Below are positions 9,001-17,577 of a stretch of DNA of 64,000 bases, piece by piece; the stretch's first letter is position 1; every line of letters begins with the position of its first letter. The notes beneath the pieces were generated by a model that was not told where the DNA came from, searched no databases, and saw only the letters and a program-made list of their open reading frames with translations. Source of the DNA: Caproiciproducens sp. NJN-50 (GTDB lineage Bacteria > Bacillota > Clostridia > Oscillospirales > Acutalibacteraceae). The DNA lies in NCBI RefSeq assembly GCF_004103755.1, contig NZ_CP035283.1, positions 1,116,001 to 1,180,000 of the forward strand, in the 5' to 3' direction. Made by a program: the position numbers and the translations under genes.

Positions 9001-9050
9001 AGGAATGGGCGGGGCGGGCTCCAAATTTGGAGTCCGCCCCGCCCATTCCT
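9001..9050 (-). terminator. Long GC-rich hairpin behind the LysR gene
   Basis: A nearly perfect 25-bp inverted repeat (AGGAATGGGCGGGGCGGGCT at 9001-9020 and its complement ending at 9050) lies 31 bases past the LysR stop. On the minus strand it is followed by TTTGTGCATCTGTTTT. There is one mismatch near the tip. It probably terminates the LysR transcript. Confidence 0.7.
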
Positions 9051-9081
9051 CCATCCGTTTTCCGGAAGGACGCCTAATTGG

Positions 9082-10065
9082 CTATCCCGGGCGACCCGTT
9101 CCGGAGTCCGGCCGGTTGTCCGCCCTGTAATGCTGGATGAATGATCTCTTTGAGAATACCTCCCCTGCAATTTCAAAGAATGACTTTTCCGCTTCGCTGA
9201 GATAAGCGTCCTTACGATAAAGAGCTAGGATTTCCCATCTGACGGGATGCTTAGTGAGGGAATAAATATCTACTTCAGTTTCACATTTCGCCAGTTCAAT
9301 AGTCATGGCGGGCACGATCGTCACGCCCATATTTGCAGATGCCAAGCGGCAAGCACAGGTATTGCTGTCTATTTCCATAAAAATATTAGGCTTGATTTTA
9401 TAGGAGCCAAACAGCAAATCCAGAAAAGTCCGGAGTGCATGTCCTTTCTTTAGAAAAATGAATGGAAGATCCTTCATTTTATTCAAATCAACTGCATAAG
9501 GGCAATTATCCACATAATATTCCGGGCCTACCACATTCTTGGCGGTGACAAGAAATAGCTCTTCGCTGTAGATAAGCTTCGCTTCCAGATTTTTATCTTT
9601 TCCGTCATTATCATTATTTTGAAAGGGAAGAATCGCAAAATCCAACTGGCCTTTTAAAATACGGTCCATAAGAATATCTCCCTTGGATGAAAATATCTGC
9701 ACGTCAATCCCGGGGAATTTCTTTCGGTAGCGAGGCAGAATCAGAGGTAACATATAGGAACAACGTTCGAACGGAAAGCCAACCCGTATTCGTCCTTTCC
9801 TGTTTTTTGAAATGTCACCCAGCTCTTTGGACATATTGTTTTCCATCATCAAAATCTGCCGGGCATACTCTATATATCGCTCGCCGGCAAATGTAAGGGA
9901 GAGCGGTGATGTGGAGCGATCGAAGAGTTTTACTCCCAATTGATCCTCCACTTTGGAGATAAAATGGCTCAAGGCGGGCTGCGAAATATAGAGCGAATTT
10001 GCGGCTTTCGTGATGCTTTGACACTCTGCGACAGTGCAGATGTAGACCAACTGCTGCATATCCAT
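9082..10065 (-). CDS. LysR-family transcriptional regulator of the carboxylate cluster
   Basis: This 327-residue protein starts MDMQQLVYICTVAECQSITK. The winged helix (residues 1-60) has ANSLYISQPALSHFISKVED and is followed by the linker helix and a periplasmic-binding-type effector domain. The start at 10065 has GGGAGGT 7 bases upstream; an ATG at 10086 would overlap that site. The gene lies between divergently read blocks: aconitase and carrier downstream on the same strand, and the dehydrogenase upstream on the other. It is therefore the natural candidate regulator for both, probably with an organic acid as co-inducer. The last 15 residues (RADNRPDSGTGRPG) are an odd polar tail. Confidence 0.9.
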   Translation of the reverse strand: MDMQQLVYICTVAECQSITKAANSLYISQPALSHFISKVEDQLGVKLFDRSTSPLSLTFAGERYIEYARQILMMENNMSKELGDISKNRKGRIRVGFPFERCSYMLPLILPRYRKKFPGIDVQIFSSKGDILMDRILKGQLDFAILPFQNNDNDGKDKNLEAKLIYSEELFLVTAKNVVGPEYYVDNCPYAVDLNKMKDLPFIFLKKGHALRTFLDLLFGSYKIKPNIFMEIDSNTCACRLASANMGVTIVPAMTIELAKCETEVDIYSLTKHPVRWEILALYRKDAYLSEAEKSFFEIAGEVFSKRSFIQHYRADNRPDSGTGRPG

Positions 10066-10332
10066 TTTACATACCTCCCTAAGCAAATTACCACATCCGT
10101 TTCATTCTGTCAACAAGCTGAAAAACGGGAAAAAGCCTTATGCACTTTTGTTTATAGTGTCCATATTAAAATAAGCATTTTACTTAAAGTCGTTTTTCAG
10201 CTAAGATGACTTCAGTGAATTGTGCCCAATTTTTAAAATTACAAAATTCTGGAGTCGATATTAAAGTCGTGTATTTTTAAGTAATGGTGGATTTGGGTAA
10301 CGATGACGGAGTCTGTATAGGAGGGTTACAAA
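10066..10332. promoter_or_regulatory. Divergent control region between LysR and the dehydrogenase
   Basis: This AT-rich 267-base gap holds no reading frame of note. It contains TTTTACTTAAAG near 10180 and the inversely oriented TTTTTAAGTAATGG near 10275, which could be half-sites of the adjacent LysR protein. No clear -35/-10 pair was found. Confidence 0.3.
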
Positions 10333-11493
10333 TTGGAAGCTGTCAATAGCGCTGTAAAAAAATTTGGCACGCTGATTGAACAAGATCTGGAGCGGGTTTC
10401 CCGAATGAAGGAAGCGGATGAATTTACAGATTTTAAAGCACTCGATAGAATTGTGATCGGTGTCCTGCCGGGCGACGGCATAGGGCCTGTCCTCATGGAA
10501 CAGGCCCTGCGCGTCCTGCGGAGCCTGATTCAAAACGAACTTGACAGGGGACGGATTGAAATACGGATCATCGAGGGGATGACGATCGAGAAGCGCGCAG
10601 AAAGAAGGGAATCTCTGCCTGCTGACATCTTCGAAAAAATTAAAAAATGTAACGTTATTCTAAAAGGGCCGATGGTTACGCCGCGTGCCTCGGATCCGTG
10701 GCCCAATCTTGTAAGTGCAAACAGCCTTCTGCGCAGAGGTCTCGATCTTTTTGCCTCGGTCCGCCCGATTCGAATCCCCTCAAAAGGGATCGACTGGACT
10801 TTTTTTCGGGAGAATATCGAAGGGGAATATATCTGGAGCGACAAAGGGATTCAGGTAAACGAGGATCTCGCGGTGGATTTTAGGGTTCAAACGAAACAGG
10901 GTAGCGAACGGATAGCCCGCGCGGCTTTTGAATTTGCCAAGAATAACGGAAAAAAGAACGTGACGGTGATTACCAAAGCAAATATTATTAAGCTGACGGA
11001 CGGTAATTTTGTAAAAGCCGTCCGGGAGGTAGGAAAGGAATATCCGGGGATAGAAGTAGAGGAACGATTGGTAGATGCGATGGCCGCCAAAATGATGAAC
11101 CCGGAATTTAGCAGAGGATTGGAAGTCTTTGTACTGCCCAACCTCTATGGGGACATCATCACCGACATCGCCGCCGAGAACCAGGGCGGGCTGGGAACAG
11201 CATCCTCCTCCAATCTTGGCAGCCGGTATGCGATGTTCGAGGCCATCCACGGCGCGGCTCCAGATCTGGTCGCTTCGGGGAGGAGCGAATATGCTGACCC
11301 GAGCAGTCTGATCCGCGCGGTCGGTATGATGCTTGGTCATATCGGTTACACCGGCCTCAAAAAGAAGCTGGATGACGCCATGGATATCTGCACGGTTACC
11401 GAGCGCCGGATCGTCGTAACCACCCGGAAAGAGGACGCCTCCGCCAGGGAATTCACCGATTATCTGCTGGAGACATTGTCTAAGTTAGGTTGA
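10333..11493 (+). CDS. Isocitrate/isopropylmalate-family decarboxylating dehydrogenase
   Basis: This 386-residue protein has the beta-decarboxylating dehydrogenase signature. LPGDGIGP lies near 45, SLLRRGLDLFASVRP carries the substrate arginines, and FFRENIEGEYIW follows. The metal site is NLYGDIITDIAAENQGGLG and the cofactor loop is HGAAPDL. The ENIEGEY and DLFASVRP wording is closer to isocitrate dehydrogenase than to LeuB, and the cofactor loop looks NAD-type, though this is inference. Translation starts at TTG 10333, with AGGAGGG 7 bases upstream; the ATG at 10405 has no ribosome site. With aconitase it would convert citrate to 2-oxoglutarate. A roughly 40-residue N-terminal extension precedes the usual family start. 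Confidence 0.85.
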   Translation: MEAVNSAVKKFGTLIEQDLERVSRMKEADEFTDFKALDRIVIGVLPGDGIGPVLMEQALRVLRSLIQNELDRGRIEIRIIEGMTIEKRAERRESLPADIFEKIKKCNVILKGPMVTPRASDPWPNLVSANSLLRRGLDLFASVRPIRIPSKGIDWTFFRENIEGEYIWSDKGIQVNEDLAVDFRVQTKQGSERIARAAFEFAKNNGKKNVTVITKANIIKLTDGNFVKAVREVGKEYPGIEVEERLVDAMAAKMMNPEFSRGLEVFVLPNLYGDIITDIAAENQGGLGTASSSNLGSRYAMFEAIHGAAPDLVASGRSEYADPSSLIRAVGMMLGHIGYTGLKKKLDDAMDICTVTERRIVVTTRKEDASAREFTDYLLETLSKLG

Positions 11494-11505
11494 TCGCAAG
11501 TTTTT

Positions 11506-11550
11506 AAGTTGCTCTTTCAGACTGCGTTTTTGAAAGAGCAACTTGTTTTT
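11506..11550 (+). terminator. Rho-independent terminator between the dehydrogenase and citD
   Basis: AAGTTGCTCTTTCA (11506-11519) pairs perfectly with TGAAAGAGCAACTT (11531-11544), followed by GTTTTT. It lies only 17 bases before the citD start and could act as an attenuator. Confidence 0.8.
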
Positions 11551-11567
11551 GGAAAGAAGGGTTTCAG

Positions 11568-11900
11568 ATGAAGATAAAACGAAGCGCAGTGGCCGGTACG
11601 ATGGAATCGAGCGATATCATGGTCACCGTTGCTCCCAACAATGGCGGTATTCAAATCGAATTGAACAGCACGGTGGAAAAGCAGTTCGGGCAGGAGATCC
11701 GGAATGTGATTCAGGATACCCTGACGCGGCTTGGCATCGACAGCGTAACTGTTACCGCTGTGGATAAGGGCGCGCTGGATTGTGTGGTCCGTGCGCGCGT
11801 GGAAACGGCTGCCTATCGCGCGTGCGGCAGTGAAAACTATGTTGACTATGATGTTTGGGGTGGCATGATGATTGGCTTGTTAAGGAGAAGCGTGCGGTAA
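11568..11900 (+). CDS. citD: Citrate lyase acyl carrier protein (gamma subunit), orphan
   Basis: This 110-residue protein matches CitD. AVAGTMESSDIMVTVAP contains the Ser that takes the phosphoribosyl-dephospho-CoA arm, followed by VEKQFGQEIRNVI and the conserved DKGALDCVVRARVETA. CitD is the swinging-arm subunit of citrate lyase, which cleaves citrate to acetate and oxaloacetate. The catalytic subunits CitE and CitF and the prosthetic-group genes normally follow but are absent here. The C-terminus runs about 13 residues beyond the usual end. The ribosome site GAAGGG precedes ATG 11568. It may be a leftover, or may serve subunits encoded elsewhere. Confidence 0.88.
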   Translation: MKIKRSAVAGTMESSDIMVTVAPNNGGIQIELNSTVEKQFGQEIRNVIQDTLTRLGIDSVTVTAVDKGALDCVVRARVETAAYRACGSENYVDYDVWGGMMIGLLRRSVR

Positions 11901-12003
11901 ACAGCAATCATAGCGGTACGCACAGAGGTTTCTACAGGGAAACGGCGCAGACGTTGAAGCTTGTTAATATCACGGTCTTAATAATAGGTTCAAGCAGCGG
12001 AAG

Positions 12004-12048
12004 ATATAAAAAAAATCCCTCGCTCTTTTTATAAAGGAGCGAGGGATT
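12004..12048 (-). terminator. Terminator of the coat-protein pair
   Basis: AATCCCTCGCTC (12014-12025) pairs with GAGCGAGGGATT (12037-12048). On the minus strand a run of seven T follows. It ends transcription of the two small genes at 12096-12539. The rest of the 11901-12095 gap holds nothing recognisable. Confidence 0.85.
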
Positions 12049-12095
12049 GTACTTCCATCTGATATAGAATTACCAACGGCCGGGTCCTTGAAGAG

Positions 12096-12341
12096 TCAGC
12101 CTTGCATTTGAGTTTTAATCTGCTGAATCTCCTGATCGTTCGCCTGCGCGGCGGGTTTATAATAACCCTTCGATTCCGCAAGCTTAAAAAGTTCATACTG
12201 CGACGTTTCACATTTATTGCGGATTTGCTGGAGCGTGGACCGCAGATTCTGGTTTTCGCATTCCGAAATTGCGTTGGCATAAAAAGTCAGGCTGCTTTTC
12301 TCCATAGAAAGGGCATCATTCACCATTGCTTTTTCTTGCAT
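12096..12341 (-). CDS. CotF-family spore coat/ferritin-like small protein
   Basis: This 81-residue helical protein (MQEKAMVNDALSMEKSSLTF..., then YANAISECENQNLRSTLQQI) resembles the C-terminal half of CotF-like coat proteins. These have a four-helix ferritin-like fold without an obvious metal site. The start at 12341 is preceded by AGGAGA with 8 bases spacing; the ATG at 12350 abuts that site and is rejected. It follows a similar small protein gene by 12 bases, and both share a terminator, so they form a two-gene unit. Spore-coat function is inferred from the family. Confidence 0.75.
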   Translation of the reverse strand: MQEKAMVNDALSMEKSSLTFYANAISECENQNLRSTLQQIRNKCETSQYELFKLAESKGYYKPAAQANDQEIQQIKTQMQG

Positions 12342-12353
12342 TGTTACCATCTC

Positions 12354-12539
12354 CTACTGTAAAAAAGTCATGAGCTGCTGTTTTGTACTCTTGGCATCCT
12401 GAGCAGATTTTTCAAAAAATGATTTGACCTGCGGGTCCGTGGCCTGCTGAGCGTAAGTCTGCATTTTTTCATATGCAGTATCGTGAGCCCCCAGCATATG
12501 CCGCAAATTTTGCAATTCCGTCTGATTTAACTGAGACAT
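12354..12539 (-). CDS. Small ferritin-like coat protein, partner of the CotF-like protein
   Basis: This 61-residue protein begins MSQLNQTELQNLRHMLGAHD and ends KSAQDAKSTKQQLMTFLQ. It is two amphipathic helices rich in Gln and Ala, of the kind seen next to CotF-like genes in clostridia, where a short and a longer member together rebuild the full CotF length. The ribosome site AAAGGA lies 8 bases before the ATG. No signal or membrane segment is present. The coat role is inferred only from its partner and composition. Confidence 0.65.
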   Translation of the reverse strand: MSQLNQTELQNLRHMLGAHDTAYEKMQTYAQQATDPQVKSFFEKSAQDAKSTKQQLMTFLQ

Positions 12540-12697
12540 GAAAACAATCCTTTCTGTATGAATTTCTTGTTATATTTTGTTTCCTATTCTGCCTTTTATA
12601 CGAAAATTTATTGATAAATCCGGCGAGCGGTCCGATCCTTTCGGACGGCGGCCGGTCCACGCCTTGCAGTGCCAGAGGCATGGATCGACGGGGCGAT

Positions 12698-14857
12698 TCA
12701 TACAAGTCCTAAAAGCCGGGCTGTATTGGCAACCAGGAAGCAGACGACAATCCCCGTAACCGTTGGAATGGTGAAGCCGAGAGCGGTCCACTTTGCACTC
12801 TGCGTTTCTTTCCGGATGGTCAGGCAGGTCGTGCCGCAAGGCCAGTGCAGAAGGGAAAAGAGCATGACGCACACGGCGGTCAACCAGGTCCAGCCATGAC
12901 TGACGAAAAGAGTATGGAGCTGCGCGAGGCTTTGGTAATCCGTCAGGGTCCCGGCCGCCATATAGCTCATGATAATAATCGGCACGACGATTTCGTTCGC
13001 GGGGAAACCGAGGATAAACGCCATCAGGATATAACCGTCCAGTCCCAACAGCTTGGCGAAGGGGTCCAGAAACCCGGCGCACTGTGCTAGAAGGCTGGCG
13101 CCTCCGACATGAATGTTGGCGAGAAGCCAGATGACGAGCCCGGCCGGAGCCGCGACAACAACGGCGCGCCGCAGCACGAACAGCGTCCGGTCAAAAATGG
13201 AACGGACGATCACCCGTCCGATCTGCGGGCGGCGATAGGGGGGGAGCTCCAGATTGAAGGAGGACGGCATCCCTTTCAGAATTGTTTTGGAGAGAAATTT
13301 CGAGATCATCATGGTCATGAAGACCCCGAAAATAATAACGGAGGTCAAAGTCAGCGCGGAGACGGCCGACTGGAACGGCCCGGCCGCCGCGGCCGCGAAA
13401 AACATGGTGATGACAGTGATCAGCGTGGGGAACCTTCCGTTGCACGGAACGAAGTTGTTGGTCAGGATAGCAATCAGCCGTTCTCTTGGGGAATCGATGA
13501 TCCGGCAGCCGATTACGCCGCAGGCGTTGCAGCCGAAACCCATGCACATGGTTAAGGATTGCTTTCCGTGCGCGGACGCCTTGCGGAAAAAGTTATCCAG
13601 GTTGAATGCGACGCGCGGCAGGTATCCCAAATCTTCCAGCAAAGTAAACAAAGGAAAGAAGATCGCCATGGGAGGAAGCATGACGGAAACAACCCAGGCC
13701 AGGGTCCGGTACATCCCTTCGACCAGCGGCCCTGTGACCCATTCGGGGGCGGAAATCCAATGGAAAAAGTCCAGCAGGCGGTCTTCCACCCAGAACAGTC
13801 CGTCGGCGATCAGCTCAGACGGCACATTTGCCCCCGTGATCGTAATCCAGAAGATTCCGAGCAGCAGTAAAATCATGACCGGGATTCCGGTGGCTTTGGA
13901 AGTAAGTATTTTATCGATTTTCCGATCTCGCTCCGCATACTCTTTCTTTTCATAGACAATGGTTTCGCGCCCAATTGCTTCGCAGAGTTCAACGATCTTT
14001 GTAACGACGCAGTCACGGAATGAATCGCCTGTAATGCCTCCCTGTCTCAGCTGCTCTTTTGCTTCCCGGAGCCGCTCTGAAACAGATTTTTCCGCAAGAA
14101 TGTCTTTTCCCAGATAATTTCGCATGGAACGCAGCAGGCTTTCATCGCCGTCCAGCAGCTTGAGCGCCACCCAGCGGCTGTTCAGCTTTCCGTCCAGTGA
14201 ATCTTCCAAAACCGGCTGGAGCATGGAAATCGCCCGTTCGATTTCATCCCCATATGCGATGGTAAGCGGTTGGATTTCACTGCTGTCCCGGGTTAAGTCC
14301 GCCACGGCATCCGTCAGGCGGTTCAGCCCCTTTCCGCTCCGGGCGCTGGTTCCCACAACGGGGATTCCCAGCTTTTGAGACAGCCGTTCCAGATTCACCC
14401 TGATCTTTTTCTTTTTCGCCTCGTCGAGCAGGTTGACGCACAGTATGACCCGTTTTGAAATCTCCATGGTCTGAAGGACAAGATTCAGGTTGCGCTCCAG
14501 ACAGGTGGCGTCGGCGACGACCACTACGGCGTCCGGGGCTCCGAAGCAGATAAAGTCGCGCGCGATTTCCTCTTCTTCCGAATTTGCCATCAGGGAATAA
14601 GTGCCCGGAATATCGACAAGGACAAAGTTCGTATCCTGATGCCTGTATCTGCCCTGCGCGTTGGCCACGGTTTTCCCCGGCCAGTTTCCCGTGTGCTGAT
14701 TCATTCCCGTCAGGCTGTTGAACACCGTGCTTTTTCCGACGTTCGGGTTCCCGGCCAGCGCCACCACTTTATCGTCCGCGGTTTCCCGTTCGATTTGCAG
14801 TACGCCGCCGCAGCTGCATAAAACCCCGGCGCCTGTCGATTCTCCTGTCAATCCCAA
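12698..14857 (-). CDS. feoB: FeoB-type ferrous iron (or other divalent metal) transporter, divergent form
   Basis: This 719-residue protein has an N-terminal GTPase domain. G1 is GNPNVGKST near 37-45, G3 is DIPGTYSL, and the base-specificity motif is NLLDEAKK in place of NxxD. A helical spacer and two Gate-type membrane halves follow. Oddities are a Cys-rich N-terminal extension (LCSCGG) and a core motif GFGCNACGVIGC where FeoB usually has GFGCNVPAI. No feoA is beside it, unlike the second FeoB at 23075. Translation starts at TTG 14857 behind AGGAGGG. These differences suggest another metal or redox control. Membrane transport is well supported; the ion is not. Confidence 0.88.
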   Translation of the reverse strand: MGLTGESTGAGVLCSCGGVLQIERETADDKVVALAGNPNVGKSTVFNSLTGMNQHTGNWPGKTVANAQGRYRHQDTNFVLVDIPGTYSLMANSEEEEIARDFICFGAPDAVVVVADATCLERNLNLVLQTMEISKRVILCVNLLDEAKKKKIRVNLERLSQKLGIPVVGTSARSGKGLNRLTDAVADLTRDSSEIQPLTIAYGDEIERAISMLQPVLEDSLDGKLNSRWVALKLLDGDESLLRSMRNYLGKDILAEKSVSERLREAKEQLRQGGITGDSFRDCVVTKIVELCEAIGRETIVYEKKEYAERDRKIDKILTSKATGIPVMILLLLGIFWITITGANVPSELIADGLFWVEDRLLDFFHWISAPEWVTGPLVEGMYRTLAWVVSVMLPPMAIFFPLFTLLEDLGYLPRVAFNLDNFFRKASAHGKQSLTMCMGFGCNACGVIGCRIIDSPRERLIAILTNNFVPCNGRFPTLITVITMFFAAAAAGPFQSAVSALTLTSVIIFGVFMTMMISKFLSKTILKGMPSSFNLELPPYRRPQIGRVIVRSIFDRTLFVLRRAVVVAAPAGLVIWLLANIHVGGASLLAQCAGFLDPFAKLLGLDGYILMAFILGFPANEIVVPIIIMSYMAAGTLTDYQSLAQLHTLFVSHGWTWLTAVCVMLFSLLHWPCGTTCLTIRKETQSAKWTALGFTIPTVTGIVVCFLVANTARLLGLV

Positions 14858-15157
14858 TGTGGTTCCCTCCTAATATGGTTCTGTTTAGGAATATATCATT
14901 GCAAAAAAGTTGGGCGCATCCACATGGTCGATATTCCATGCGGCGGCCCGATAGAGGCCTTTTATTTTGTTTCACTAGGCTAATATATGGTTCCTTTACT
15001 GAAAGTGCTACTATTATTTCCTGTCCGTAAGGAAGACGCCGGATTGCGCGCTGGGGAAGCCGGCTGACCCGAACTTCGATGTAACCGCGTTTACGTTATA
15101 AATGTATAAAAAACGGAATACCGGCGGAAATTAACAAGAAAGGACGGTGAAGGAACA
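14858..15157. promoter_or_regulatory. Divergent region between feoB and the EAL gene
   Basis: This 300-base gap contains CACTAGGCTAATAT near 14975, one half of the GTTAGC/GCTAAT dyads seen at the feoA locus, so metal control of this feoB is possible. No full dyad, RNA gene or clear promoter was identified. Confidence 0.3.
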
Positions 15158-16573
15158 ATGAAGCCGAAGCGTCGCCGCAGCGCGGCGCGGCCGGTTTTGC
15201 TGGCTGCGTGGATTCTCGCTTTGCTCAAAATGCAGGAGAACCGGAAGCTCCTGCTCTCCCGGCAGGAGAGGCTGTCGTATGAAGATCCGCTGACCGGCGG
15301 AGCGAATGAAAAAAAATTCGTGGAGGAGGCGCGGCGACTTCTCAGGCCGGCGGACAGGAAAAAATATGCGCTGATTGCCTTTCATGTGAGGGGATTCGGA
15401 GTAATTAACGAGATTTTCGGCTATCGCAACGGAACGAGGGTACTTCAGGGAATCCATTGGGTATTTGTTAAGAATCTTGGAAAAGACGAGCTGAGCGCAC
15501 ATGTTTATGCCGACCGATTTTTGCTTTTGCTGGCATGCCGGGACAGAGCCGGTTTGACGGAAAGACTGAATCGGATTTGCGCGGACCTGAAAAATACCAT
15601 TGAGTTTTACGGGATCCACTATGAACTGTCTCCGGCGTTCGGAGTCTGCGAATGCCCGGTCGGTGCTGCGGAAGATGTGCAGGAGCTGATCAGCCGCGCC
15701 GTAATGTCCCTGAAGGCCGATCATTTTCCGGACTGCCCGCCCTGCGCCTTTTATGAGGACCGGATGCGGATCGGCCGCATGACGCTGAAAAATATGGCGG
15801 ACCGCCTGGTGCCGGCCTTGGAAAACCACGAATTTGTGGTGTACTATCAGCCGAAATATTCCACTGCTGGCGAGACGCTGTTCGGCGCCGAGGCTCTGGT
15901 GCGCTGGCGCACGGATCCGAATACCCTCGTGCCGCCGGGCGAGTTTATTCCCGTATTTGAGCGGAGCGGAAAAATCGCGGAGCTGGACCGCTACGTGTTC
16001 CGGCAGGTTTGCCGTGATCTTCGGAGGTGGCTGGACGAGGGAAAGGAGGCGGTGCCGGTTTCCGTCAATCTGTCCCGCGTCAGCCTGCTGAATCCTTCCG
16101 TTGCGGGTGAATACCGCGGGGAGGCGGCAAAATTGGACGTACCGTCGGGTCTGTTGGAGCTGGAAGTGACGGAGAGCGCGTTCGCGCAGGATGCGGCGGT
16201 CCTCGAAAAATCTATGAGAAGACTGAGCGCCGCCGGCTTTTCACTTTCCGTTGACGATTTTGGCTCCGAGTACTCCTCGCTGAAAATGCTGTACGATGTT
16301 CCGGCGCAGACGATCAAGCTGGACCGGGATTTTTTAAACGGACTGGGTTTCGGGGAGCGCGGGGAAGCGGTTGTTTCCTCTGTCATCGGTCTGGCGGAAC
16401 AACTGCATATGTCGGTTGTGGCGGAGGGCGTGGAAACAAGAGAACAGATGGAATTTCTGAAAAAGATCCGCTGCATGGCGGTACAGGGCTACTATTTTTC
16501 GCCTCCTGTCTCGGAAAGGCAATTCGCGGCTTTGCTGCCGGTAAAAGGGATAAAAAACGGTCCGTTTGAGTGA
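15158..16573 (+). CDS. EAL-domain cyclic-di-GMP phosphodiesterase with degenerate GGDEF domain
   Basis: This 471-residue protein has a short N-terminal hydrophobic stretch (PVLLAAWILALLKMQ), then a GGDEF-like domain in which the signature is replaced by YADRF, so diguanylate cyclase activity is not expected. The EAL domain (from about 225) keeps GAEALVRW, the LEVTES metal Glu, VDDFGSEYSSL, IKLDRDFL and AEGVET, so hydrolysis of c-di-GMP to pGpG is likely. The inactive domain may sense GTP or c-di-GMP. The start has GAAGGA 3-8 bases upstream. It is transcribed divergently from feoB and 157 bases before the next gene. Confidence 0.9.
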   Translation: MKPKRRRSAARPVLLAAWILALLKMQENRKLLLSRQERLSYEDPLTGGANEKKFVEEARRLLRPADRKKYALIAFHVRGFGVINEIFGYRNGTRVLQGIHWVFVKNLGKDELSAHVYADRFLLLLACRDRAGLTERLNRICADLKNTIEFYGIHYELSPAFGVCECPVGAAEDVQELISRAVMSLKADHFPDCPPCAFYEDRMRIGRMTLKNMADRLVPALENHEFVVYYQPKYSTAGETLFGAEALVRWRTDPNTLVPPGEFIPVFERSGKIAELDRYVFRQVCRDLRRWLDEGKEAVPVSVNLSRVSLLNPSVAGEYRGEAAKLDVPSGLLELEVTESAFAQDAAVLEKSMRRLSAAGFSLSVDDFGSEYSSLKMLYDVPAQTIKLDRDFLNGLGFGERGEAVVSSVIGLAEQLHMSVVAEGVETREQMEFLKKIRCMAVQGYYFSPPVSERQFAALLPVKGIKNGPFE

Positions 16574-16730
16574 AATTGCGTGGAATCTGCGGAAGTTCCG
16601 AGGTATAATGAAAAAGAGTTCATCTGTTCTAAGGAACGCTTTATGCCGGGATGCGGTCCGGCACGGTGATGCGCCGATGGATCTGTCTCTGCCTGGGGCG
16701 CTGGAAAAGGAATGAAACGGAGGTTCGGCT

Positions 16731-17561
16731 ATGCTGCGGCTGATCGTTCTTTGCGATAATTATGTGCGCCGGGCCCGTCTGCTCGCGGAACACGGGCTTT
16801 CCCTCTGGATTGAGAGAAACGGGACGGGAATTCTGTTCGATGCGGGACAGACGGACGTGTGGCTGAAAAATGCCCGGATCCTCGGTCTGCAACCGGAAAC
16901 CGCCTCTGCGGTCGTTTTGAGCCATGGGCATTATGATCACTGCGGAGGGCTTGAATTCTTTCCGTTCCGAGACAGCGAAGCGATGGTTTATGTCACCCCT
17001 CAGGCGTTTCAGAAAAAGCTGGCGCTCGACGGGAGGGGCGCGTACCGTGATGTCGGAATGCAGTGGAAGCCGGGAGACACGCCGGAATCGGAAGGCCGCA
17101 TTGCCAGCACGGAGGGCAAAACGGAGATCCTTCCCGGAGTCTGGACCTTGGGAAATGTCGGAAGCTATAATTCCTTCGAGCCGGTGCAGGACTGTTTCTT
17201 TACGGAGAAGGATGGGGAAAGGGTCCCGGACCGGATGGACGACGAACAGATTCTTGTGGCGAAGGAAGGAGACGAACTCGCGGTTTTCTCGGGGTGCAGC
17301 CACCGGGGAGCCGTCAACTGCGTGGAACACGTTCGCAGCTGTTTCCCCGGAAAGAAAATCCGGTTTTTAGTGGCGGGAATGCATTTAAGCGGCGAAGGAG
17401 AAGACCGGATTCGGAAAACCGCGGAGTACTTTGCCGGGTCCGATCTGGAAAAAATCGTTCCGCTGCACTGCACCGGGATTCCGGCGGCCGCGCGTCTGAA
17501 GCAGGTCTTAGGAGACCGCTGCGTTCTGAGCTCGGTGGGGGACAGGATCGATCTCTTCTGA
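16731..17561 (+). CDS. Metallo-beta-lactamase-fold hydrolase
   Basis: This 276-residue protein has the metal-binding motif HGHYDH (His65, His67, Asp69, His70), an upstream FDAG strand and later GCSHRGAVN and MHLSG, matching the MBL subgroup related to the methanopterin-precursor synthase-like proteins found in anaerobes. It likely binds two zinc or iron ions. The substrate is unknown. The ATG is preceded by CGGAGG with 8 bases spacing. TATAAT at 16603-16608 lies in the 157-base gap after the EAL gene and may be its own promoter. Confidence 0.85.
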   Translation: MLRLIVLCDNYVRRARLLAEHGLSLWIERNGTGILFDAGQTDVWLKNARILGLQPETASAVVLSHGHYDHCGGLEFFPFRDSEAMVYVTPQAFQKKLALDGRGAYRDVGMQWKPGDTPESEGRIASTEGKTEILPGVWTLGNVGSYNSFEPVQDCFFTEKDGERVPDRMDDEQILVAKEGDELAVFSGCSHRGAVNCVEHVRSCFPGKKIRFLVAGMHLSGEGEDRIRKTAEYFAGSDLEKIVPLHCTGIPAAARLKQVLGDRCVLSSVGDRIDLF

Positions 17562-17577
17562 ACCGGGAAAAAATGTC

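Noticed and set aside
9001..9050. Insertion-sequence end or large operator
   Set aside because: The 50-base palindrome directly follows the LysR stop and is followed by T-rich DNA on that strand, so a terminator is the simpler reading.
15030..15110. Possible c-di-GMP riboswitch before the EAL gene
   Set aside because: The tail CCGGCTGACCC was suggestive, but the core GCACAGGGCAAACC-type sequence and the tetraloop helix are absent.
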